Part shown: piece by piece, positions 31,629 to 43,600 of the stretch
How the letters are laid out: every line of letters starts with the position of its first letter
Numbering within the stretch: position 1 is the first letter of the stretch
Assembly (NCBI RefSeq): GCF_000209165.1
Contig: NC_009048.1
Coordinates: 915,381-979,380 of the forward strand
Length of the DNA stretch: 64,000 nt
Direction: 5' to 3'
Source: Scheffersomyces stipitis CBS 6054
Taxonomy: Eukaryota; Ascomycota; Pichiomycetes; Serinales; Debaryomycetaceae
The notes under the pieces: model-generated
What the model saw: the letters and a program-made list of their open reading frames with translations, nothing else
The model's database searches: none
What the model was told of the DNA's origin: nothing
Program-made: the position numbers and the translations under genes

Positions 31629-34600
31629 ATGAAGATTTTGCGACTATTATTTGTCGCATTTCTTGCCATTCTCGCGTTAGTGTCTTCACTGGAAATTTCT
31701 CAAAACACAATAGACAGAGGTTTTGTTCAGATAAATACTGGAGATTATACGATTGATAATGGTATAACATGGTCCATTATCGATGTCACCAGTGTAACAT
31801 TGACGGATGGTTTGACCGTCGGAACTGGGGCTCTGTTCTATGTATCCACCTCTGCTTCTCTCTTGGGATTGTCTGTAAGCATCGCTCTTAATCCGATACT
31901 TGGACCCGCAAACGATGTGATAGTGAATAACGGTCTAATTTCGTTGAATGGGGCTTCTTCGCTTCTCACATCATCTTTCCAATTTGGAGGTGCATCATTT
32001 ACCAACACGGGCCAGGTTTATATGGGTGTCTCTGGTGGGAGTTTAATTGGCTCCACCATGTCTATATCAACCAATACCATCCAAAATACGGGTTTAATTG
32101 TATACTACCAGGCTCAACCAGGTTCGGCTAATATTAACATCGGAGCCTCAGGACTGGCTGTCACCAACAACGGTCAAATTTGTCTTTACAATGCCCACTA
32201 CTCTCAGAATGCAAACATTCTAGGCACTGGCTGCATCACCCTTGATGCTGATTCTGAACTCGATGTCAAAGTTGGGTCAAGTTCATTTGCTAGTACGCAA
32301 ATTATCTACATGACACCTCAATCTACCATTGGAATCCCTACTTTTGCATCTGGGAGTATCACCATTAACGGTTTTGGTGGAGGGAACACTATTACTATCA
32401 ACATTCCCCTTGCCTTGTATTCTCAGTCGTACTCACAAACTACAGGTACTTTAACAATTAGAAATATATTAACCTCCGCTTCAATTCAACTTGTTATAGG
32501 TTCTGGTTACATTTCTAACTCGTTTACTTTCAGTGCTGGACTTCTTGGTTTGTCGGTCACCTACAGTGGCAATCCTCCCAATCCCATTTCCAGTCTTTGT
32601 GCTACGGGTTGTGGAGTTTTACCTGTAGCTCCAGGTGATGAGCCAACGGAATACACCACAGTCGTTACAACAACGAATAGTAATGCTCAAACAACTACCG
32701 GCACATATGACGTGCTCATCTCCAACACTGTAATTGGAACTAGCATCAGCTGGTATACTAGTTCCTCTTTGATTCGCCAGCCAACTGAATACACCACTAC
32801 TGCTCAATACACCAATTCTAATGGAGATGTCACTTCTGGTACTTTTGACGTGGTAATTACTACCGATAATGGTGGTAACTGGCATACCTCTTCGTCTCTC
32901 ATCCCTCTGCCGACAGAGTATACTACCACTGTCGTTAGCACAAACATTCAAGGGGATATAACAAGTGGTACTTATGATGTTCTCATCTCCTCAGATCAAT
33001 TAGGAGATTGGTATACCAGCTCTTCGTTGCTCAACTTTGACACTGAATACACTACCACTGCTATTTACACCAGCGATGGAGTTGAGACTACAGGTACGTT
33101 TGACGTGATTGTCACAGTTGATCCAGAAGGAGTCTTGAGTACGTCGTCTTCGTTGCTCAACTTTGACACTGAATACACTACCACTGTTATTTACACCAGC
33201 GATGGAGTTGAGACTACAGGTACATTCGATGTTGTGGTGACTGTCGATCCAGAAGGAGTCTTGAGTACGTCGTCTTCGTTGCTCAACTTTGACACTGAAT
33301 ACACTACCACTGCTATTTACACCAGCGATGGAGTTGAAACTACAGGTACATTCGATGTTGTGGTGACTGTCGATCCAGAAGGAGTCTTGAGTACGTCGTC
33401 TTCGTTGCTCAACTTTGACACTGAATACACTACCACTGCTATTTACACCAGCGATGGAGTTGAAACTACAGGTACGTTTGACGTGATTGTCACAGTTGAT
33501 CCAGAAGGAGTCTTGAGTACGTCGTCTTCGTTGCTCAACTTTGACACTGAATACACTACCACTGCTATTTACACCAGCGATGGAGTTGAAACTACAGGTA
33601 CATTCGATGTTGTGGTGACTGTCGATCCAGAAGGAGTCTTGAGTACGTCGTCTTCGTTGCTCAACTTTGACACTGAATACACTACCACTGCTATTTACAC
33701 CAGCGATGGAGTTGAAACTACAGGTACATTCGATGTTGTGGTGACTGTCGATCCAGAAGGAGTCTTGAGTACGTCGTCTTCGTTGCTCAACTTTGACACT
33801 GAATACACTACCACTGCTATTTACACCAGCGATGGAGTTGAAACTACAGGTACATTCGATGTTGTGGTGACTGTCGATCCAGAAGGAGTCTTGAGTACGT
33901 CGTCTTCGTTGCTCAACTTTGACACTGAATACACTACCACTGCTATTTACACCAGCGATGGAGTTGAAACTACAGGTACGTTTGACGTGATTGTCACAGT
34001 TGATCCAGAAGGAGTCTTGAGTACGTCGTCTTCGTTGCTCAACTTTGACACTGAATACACTACCACTGCTATTTACACCAGCGATGGAGTTGAGACTACA
34101 GGTACATTCGATGTTGTGGTGACTGTCGATCCAGAAGGAGTCTTGAGTACGTCGTCTTCGTTGCTCAACTTTGACACTGAATACACTACCACTGCTATTT
34201 ACACCAGCGATGGAGTTGAAACTACTGGTACGTTTGACGTGATTGTCACAGTTGATCCAGAAGGAGTCTTGAGTACGTCGTCTTCGTTGCTCAACTTTGA
34301 CACTGAATACACTACCACTGCTATTTACACCAGCGATGGAGTTGAGACTACAGGTACATTCGATGTTGTGGTGACTGTCGATCCAGAAGGAGTCTTGAGT
34401 ACGTCGTCTTCGTTGCTCAACTTTGACACTGAATACACTACCACTGCTATTTACACCAGCGATGGAGTTGAAACTACTGGTACGTTTGACGTGATTGTCA
34501 CAGTTGATCCAGAAGGAGTCTTGAGTACGTCGTCTTCGTTGCTCAACTTTGACACTGAATACACTACCACTGCTATTTACACCAGCGATGGAGTTGAAAC

Positions 34601-37600
34601 TACAGGTACATTCGATGTTGTGGTGACTGTCGATCCAGAAGGAGTCTTGAGTACGTCGTCTTCGTTGCTCAACTTTGACACTGAATACACTACCACTGCT
34701 ATTTACACCAGCGATGGAGTTGAGACTACAGGTACATTCGATGTTGTGGTGACTGTCGATCCAGAAGGAGTCTTGAGTACGTCGTCTTCGTTGCTCAACT
34801 TTGACACTGAATACACTACCACTGCTATTTACACCAGCGATGGAGTTGAGACTACAGGTACATTCGATGTTGTGGTGACTGTCGATCCAGAAGGAGTCTT
34901 GAGTACGTCGTCTTCGTTGCTCAACTTTGACACTGAATACACTACCACTGCTATTTACACCAGCGATGGAGTTGAAACTACAGGTACATTCGATGTTGTG
35001 GTGACTGTCGATCCAGAAGGAGTCTTGAGTACGTCGTCTTCGTTGCTCAACTTTGACACTGAATACACTACCACTGCTATTTACACCAGCGATGGAGTTG
35101 AAACTACAGGTACGTTTGACGTGATTGTCACAGTTGATCCAGAAGGAGTCTTGAGTACGTCGTCTTCGTTGCTCAACTTTGACACTGAATACACTACCAC
35201 TGCTATTTACACCAGCGATGGAGTTGAAACTACAGGTACGTTTGACGTGATTGTCACAGTTGATCCAGAAGGAGTCTTGAGTACGTCGTCTTCGTTGCTC
35301 AACTTTGACACTGAATACACTACCACTGCTATTTACACCAGCGATGGAGTTGAAACTACAGGTACATTCGATGTTGTGGTGACTGTCGATCCAGAAGGAG
35401 TCTTGAGTACGTCGTCTTCGTTGCTCAACTTTGACACTGAATACACTACCACTGCTATTTACACCAGCGATGGAGTTGAAACTACAGGTACGTTTGACGT
35501 GATTGTCACAGTTGATCCAGAAGGAGTCTTGAGTACGTCGTCTTCGTTGCTCAACTTTGACACTGAATACACTACCACTGCTATTTACACCAGCGATGGA
35601 GTTGAAACTACAGGTACGTTTGACGTGATTGTCACAGTTGATCCAGAAGGAGTCTTGAGTACGTCGTCTTCGTTGCTCAACTTTGACACTGAATACACTA
35701 CCACTGCTATTTACACCAGCGATGGAGTTGAAACTACAGGTACGTTTGACGTGATTGTCACAGTTGATCCAGAAGGAGTCTTGAGTACGTCGTCTTCGTT
35801 GCTCAACTTTGACACTGAATACACTACCACTGCTATTTACACCAGCGATGGAGTTGAAACTACAGGTACGTTTGACGTGATTGTCACAGTTGATCCAGAA
35901 GGAGTCTTGAGTACGTCGTCTTCGTTGCTCAACTTTGACACTGAATACACTACCACTGCTATTTACACCAGCGATGGAGTTGAAACTACAGGTACATTCG
36001 ATGTTGTGGTGACTGTCGATCCAGAAGGAGTCTTGAGTACGTCGTCTTCGTTGCTCAACTTTGACACTGAATACACTACCACTGCTATTTACACCAGCGA
36101 TGGAGTTGAAACTACAGGTACGTTTGACGTGATTGTCACAGTTGATCCAGAAGGAGTCTTGAGTACGTCGTCTTCGTTGCTCAACTTTGACACTGAATAC
36201 ACTACCACTGCTATTTACACCAGCGATGGAGTTGAAACTACAGGTACGTTTGACGTGATTGTCACAGTTGATCCAGAAGGAGTCTTGAGTACGTCGTCTT
36301 CGTTGCTCAACTTTGACACTGAATACACTACCACTGCTATTTACACCAGCGATGGAGTTGAGACTACAGGTACATTCGATGTTGTGGTGACTGTCGATCC
36401 AGAAGGAGTCTTGAGTACGTCGTCTTCGTTGCTCAACTTTGACACTGAATACACTACCACTGCTATTTACACCAGCGATGGAGTTGAAACTACAGGTACA
36501 TTCGATGTTGTGGTGACTGTCGATCCAGAAGGAGTCTTGAGTACGTCGTCTTCGTTGCTCAACTTTGACACTGAATACACTACCACTGCTATTTACACCA
36601 GCGATGGAGTTGAGACTACAGGTACATTCGATGTTGTGGTGACTGTCGATCCAGAAGGAGTCTTGAGTACGTCGTCTTCGTTGCTCAACTTTGACACTGA
36701 ATACACTACCACTGCTATTTACACCAGCGATGGAGTTGAGACTACAGGTACATTCGATGTTGTGGTGACTGTCGATCCAGAAGGAGTCTTGAGTACGTCG
36801 TCTTCGTTGCTCAACTTTGACACTGAATACACTACCACTGCTATTTACACCAGCGATGGAGTTGAAACTACAGGTACATTCGATGTTGTGGTGACTGTCG
36901 ATCCAGAAGGAGTCTTGAGTACGTCGTCTTCGTTGCTCAACTTTGACACTGAATACACTACCACTGCTATTTACACCAGCGATGGAGTTGAGACTACAGG
37001 TACATTCGATGTTGTGGTGACTGTCGATCCAGAAGGAGTCTTGAGTACGTCGTCTTCGTTGCTCAACTTTGACACTGAATACACTACCACTGCTATTTAC
37101 ACCAGCGATGGAGTTGAGACTACAGGTACGTTTGACGTGATTGTCACAGTTGATCCAGAAGGAGTCTTGAGTACGTCGTCTTCGTTGCTCAACTTTGACA
37201 CTGAATACACTACCACTGCTATTTACACCAGCGATGGAGTTGAAACTACAGGTACGTTTGACGTGATTGTCACAGTTGATCCAGAAGGAGTCTTGAGTAC
37301 GTCGTCTTCGTTGCTCAACTTTGACACTGAATACACTACCACTGCTATTTACACCAGCGATGGAGTTGAAACTACAGGTACATTCGATGTTGTGGTGACT
37401 GTCGATCCAGAAGGAGTCTTGAGTACGTCGTCTTCGTTGCTCAACTTTGACACTGAATACACTACCACTGCTATTTACACCAGCGATGGAGTTGAGACTA
37501 CAGGTACATTCGATGTTGTGGTGACTGTCGATCCAGAAGGAGTCTTGAGTACGTCGTCTTCGTTGCTCAACTTTGACACTGAATACACTACCACTGCTAT

Positions 37601-40600
37601 TTACACCAGCGATGGAGTTGAAACTACAGGTACATTCGATGTTGTGGTGACTGTCGATCCAGAAGGAGTCTTGAGTACGTCGTCTTCGTTGCTCAACTTT
37701 GACACTGAATACACTACCACTGCTATTTACACCAGCGATGGAGTTGAGACTACAGGTACATTCGATGTTGTGGTGACTGTCGATCCAGAAGGAGTCTTGA
37801 GTACGTCGTCTTCGTTGCTCAACTTTGACACTGAATACACTACCACTGCTATTTACACCAGCGATGGAGTTGAAACTACAGGTACGTTTGACGTGATTGT
37901 CACAGTTGATCCAGAAGGAGTCTTGAGTACGTCGTCTTCGTTGCTCAACTTTGACACTGAATACACTACCACTGCTATTTACACCAGCGATGGAGTTGAA
38001 ACTACAGGTACATTCGATGTTGTGGTGACTGTCGATCCAGAAGGAGTCTTGAGTACGTCGTCTTCGTTGCTCAACTTTGACACTGAATACACTACCACTG
38101 CTATTTACACCAGCGATGGAGTTGAAACTACAGGTACGTTTGACGTGATTGTCACAGTTGATCCAGAAGGAGTCTTGAGTACGTCGTCTTCGTTGCTCAA
38201 CTTTGACACTGAATACACTACCACTGCTATTTACACCAGCGATGGAGTTGAAACTACAGGTACGTTTGACGTGATTGTCACAGTTGATCCAGAAGGAGTC
38301 TTGAGTACGTCGTCTTCGTTGCTCAACTTTGACACTGAATACACTACCACTGCTATTTACACCAGCGATGGAGTTGAAACTACAGGTACGTTTGACGTGA
38401 TTGTCACAGTTGATCCAGAAGGAGTCTTGAGTACGTCGTCTTCGTTGCTCAACTTTGACACTGAATACACTACCACTGCTATTTACACCAGCGATGGAGT
38501 TGAAACTACAGGTACGTTTGACGTGATTGTCACAGTTGATCCAGAAGGAGTCTTGAGTACGTCGTCTTCGTTGCTCAACTTTGACACTGAATACACTACC
38601 ACTGCTATTTACACCAGCGATGGAGTTGAAACTACAGGTACGTTTGACGTGATTGTCACAGTTGATCCAGAAGGAGTCTTGAGTACGTCGTCTTCGTTGC
38701 TCAACTTTGACACTGAATACACTACCACTGCTATTTACACCAGCGATGGAGTTGAAACTACAGGTACATTCGATGTTGTGGTGACTGTCGATCCAGAAGG
38801 AGTCTTGAGTACGTCGTCTTCGTTGCTCAACTTTGACACTGAATACACTACCACTGCTATTTACACCAGCGATGGAGTTGAAACTACAGGTACGTTTGAC
38901 GTGATTGTCACAGTTGATCCAGAAGGAGTCTTGAGTACGTCGTCTTCGTTGCTCAACTTTGACACTGAATACACTACCACTGCTATTTACACCAGCGATG
39001 GAGTTGAGACTACAGGTACATTCGATGTTGTGGTGACTGTCGATCCAGAAGGAGTCTTGAGTACGTCGTCTTCGTTGCTCAACTTTGACACTGAATACAC
39101 TACCACTGCTATTTACACCAGCGATGGAGTTGAAACTACTGGTACGTTTGACGTGATTGTCACAGTTGATCCAGAAGGAGTCTTGAGTACGTCGTCTTCG
39201 TTGCTCAACTTTGACACTGAATACACTACCACTGCTATTTACACCAGCGATGGAGTTGAGACTACAGGTACATTCGATGTTGTGGTGACTGTCGATCCAG
39301 AAGGAGTCTTGAGTACGTCGTCTTCGTTGCTCAACTTTGACACTGAATACACTACCACTGCTATTTACACCAGCGATGGAGTTGAAACTACTGGTACGTT
39401 TGACGTGATTGTCACAGTTGATCCAGAAGGAGTCTTGAGTACGTCGTCTTCGTTGCTCAACTTTGACACTGAATACACTACCACTGCTATTTACACCAGC
39501 GATGGAGTTGAGACTACAGGTACGTTTGACGTGATTGTCACAGTTGATCCAGAAGGAGTCTTGAGTACGTCGTCTTCGTTGCTCAACTTTGACACTGAAT
39601 ACACTACCACTGCTATTTACACCAGCGATGGAGTTGAGACTACAGGTACATTCGATGTTGTGGTGACTGTCGATCCAGAAGGAGTCTTGAGTACGTCGTC
39701 TTCGTTGCTCAACTTTGACACTGAATACACTACCACTGCTATTTACACCAGCGATGGAGTTGAAACTACAGGTACATTCGATGTTGTGGTGACTGTCGAT
39801 CCAGAAGGAGTCTTGAGTACGTCGTCTTCGTTGCTCAACTTTGACACTGAATACACTACCACTGCTATTTACACCAGCGATGGAGTTGAAACTACAGGTA
39901 CGTTTGACGTGATTGTCACAGTTGATCCAGAAGGAGTCTTGAGTACGTCGTCTTCGTTGCTCAACTTTGACACTGAATACACTACCACTGCTATTTACAC
40001 CAGCGATGGAGTTGAAACTACAGGTACATTCGATGTTGTGGTGACTGTCGATCCAGAAGGAGTCTTGAGTACGTCGTCTTCGTTGCTCAACTTTGACACT
40101 GAATACACTACCACTGCTATTTACACCAGCGATGGAGTTGAAACTACAGGTACATTCGATGTTGTGGTGACTGTCGATCCAGAAGGAGTCTTGAGTACGT
40201 CGTCTTCGTTGCTCAACTTTGACACTGAATACACTACCACTGCTATTTACACCAGCGATGGAGTTGAAACTACAGGTACATTCGATGTTGTGGTGACTGT
40301 CGATCCAGAAGGAGTCTTGAGTACGTCGTCTTCGTTGCTCAACTTTGACACTGAATACACTACCACTGCTATTTACACCAGCGATGGAGTTGAAACTACA
40401 GGTACGTTTGACGTGATTGTCACAGTTGATCCAGAAGGAGTCTTGAGTACGTCGTCTTCGTTGCTCAACTTTGACACTGAATACACTACCACTGCTATTT
40501 ACACCAGCGATGGAGTTGAGACTACAGGTACATTCGATGTTGTGGTGACTGTCGATCCAGAAGGAGTCTTGAGTACGTCGTCTTCGTTGCTCAACTTTGA

Positions 40601-43600
40601 CACTGAATACACTACCACTGCTATTTACACCAGCGATGGAGTTGAAACTACTGGTACGTTTGACGTGATTGTCACAGTTGATCCAGAAGGAGTCTTGAGT
40701 ACGTCGTCTTCGTTGCTCAACTTTGACACTGAATACACTACCACTGCTATTTACACCAGCGATGGAGTTGAGACTACAGGTACATTCGATGTTGTGGTGA
40801 CTGTCGATCCAGAAGGAGTCTTGAGTACGTCGTCTTCGTTGCTCAACTTTGACACTGAATACACTACCACTGCTATTTACACCAGCGATGGAGTTGAAAC
40901 TACAGGTACGTTTGACGTGATTGTCACAGTTGATCCAGAAGGAGTCTTGAGTACGTCGTCTTCGTTGCTCAACTTTGACACTGAATACACTACCACTGCT
41001 ATTTACACCAGCGATGGAGTTGAGACTACAGGTACGTTTGACGTGATTGTCACAGTTGATCCAGAAGGAGTCTTGAGTACGTCGTCTTCGTTGCTCAACT
41101 TTGACACTGAATACACTACCACTGCTATTTACACCAGCGATGGAGTTGAAACTACAGGTACGTTTGACGTGATTGTCACAGTTGATCCAGAAGGAGTCTT
41201 GAGTACGTCGTCTTCGTTGCTCAACTTTGACACTGAATACACTACCACTGCTATTTACACCAGCGATGGAGTTGAAACTACAGGTACATTCGATGTTGTG
41301 GTGACTGTCGATCCAGAAGGAGTCTTGAGTACGTCGTCTTCGTTGCTCAACTTTGACACTGAATACACTACCACTGCTATTTACACCAGCGATGGAGTTG
41401 AGACTACAGGTACGTTTGACGTGATTGTCACAGTTGATCCAGAAGGAGTCTTGAGTACGTCGTCTTCGTTGCTCAACTTTGACACTGAATACACTACCAT
41501 TGCTATTTACACCAGCGATGGAGTTGAAACTACAGGTACGTTTGACGTGATTGTCACAGTTGATCCAGAAGGAGTCTTGAGTACGTCGTCTTCGTTGCTC
41601 AACTTTGACACTGAATACACTACCACTGCTATTTACACCAGCGATGGAGTTGAAACTACAGGTACATTCGATGTTGTGGTGAGCGAAGATGCAGATGGTG
41701 CATTGACCACCTCGTCTTCGTTGATTGAACCTATTGATCCAGCGACTTCGTCCTCGGTGGTTGATCCTACAGATCCTGGTTCTCCTACAGAATATACAAC
41801 GACTGCGGTGTACACCAGTGACGGAGTAGTCACAACAGGTACATTCGATGTTGTGGTGAGCGGAGATGCAGATGGTGCATTGACCACCTCGTCTTCATTG
41901 ATTGATCCTACGGATCCTGGTTCTACTACAGAATATACAACGACTGCGGTGTACACTAGTGACGGAGTAGTCACAACAGGTACATTCGATGTTGTGGTGA
42001 GCGAAGATGCAGATGGTGCATTGACCACCTCGTCTTCGTTGATTGAACCTATTGATCCAACGACTTCGTCCTCGGTGGTTGATTCTACAGATCCTGGTTC
42101 TACTACAGAATATACAACGACTGCGGTGTACACTAGTGACGGAGTAGTCACAACAGGTACATTCGATGTTGTGGTGAGCGAAGATGCAGATGGTGCATTG
42201 ACCACCTCGTCTTCGTTGATTGATCCTACGGATCCTGGTTCTACTACAGAATATACAACGACTGCGGTGTACACCAGTGACGGAGTAGTCACAACAGGTA
42301 CATTCGATGTTGTGGTGAGCGAAGATGCAGATGGTGCATTGACCACCTCGTCTTCATTGATTGATCCTACGGATCCTGGTTCTACTACAGAATATACAAC
42401 GACTGCGGTGTACACTAGTGACGGAGTAGTCACAACAGGTACATTCGATGTTGTGGTGAGCGAAGATGCAGATGGTGCATTGACCACCTCGTCTTCGTTG
42501 ATTGATCCTACGGATCCTGGTTCTCCTACAGAATATACAACGACTGCGGTGTACACCAGTGACGGAGTAGTCACAACAGGTACATTCGATGTTGTGGTGA
42601 GCGAAGATGCAGATGGTGCATTGACCACCTCGTCTTCATTGATTGATCCTACGGATCCTGGTTCTACTACAGAATATACAACGACTGCGGTGTACACTAG
42701 TGACGGAGTAGTCACAACAGGTACATTCGATGTTGTGGTGAGCGAAGATGCAGATGGTGCATTGACCACCTCGTCTTCGTTGATTGAACCTATTGATCCA
42801 ACGACTTCGTCCTCGGTGGTTGATCCTACAGATCTTGGTTCTACTACAGAATATACAACGACTGCGGTGTACACTAGTGACGGAGTAGTCACAACAGGTA
42901 CATTCGATGTTGTGGTGAGCGAAGATGCAGATGGTGCATTGACCACCTCGTCTTCGTTGATTGAACCTATTGATCCAACGACTTCGTCCTCGGTGGTTGA
43001 TCCTACGGATCCTGGTTCTCCTACAGAATATACAACGACTGCGGTATACACCAGTGACGGAGTAGTCACAACAGGTACATTCGATGTTGTGGTGAGCGAA
43101 GATGCAGATGGTGCATTGACTACCTCGTCTTCGTTGATTGAACCTATTGATCCAACGACGTCGTTCTCGGTGGTTGACACTATTATCCCAACTAGCTCAT
43201 CTTCGATAATTGGTCCTTTTTATCCAATGAACTCTTCATCGGTGGTTGTTTCTATTGATCCAACTAGTACATTTTCATTGATTGACACTATTGATCCAAC
43301 TACTTCATCGTTATTGACTGATTCTATTGATCCTATTGATCCAACGAGTTCATTTTCGTTGATTGACCCCATAGATCCAACGAGTGCATCTTCATTGATT
43401 GATTCTTTAGATCCAACGAGTTCATCTTCATTGATTGATTCTTTAGATCCAACGAGCTCATCTTCATTGATTGACCCTAGCAGTGCAACTACTTCACCCT
43501 CGTTAGTTGATCCTATAACGAGTTCATTGATTGACCCTATAGATCCAACGAGTTCATCTTCATTGATTGATTCTTTAGATCCAACGAGTTCATCTTCATT

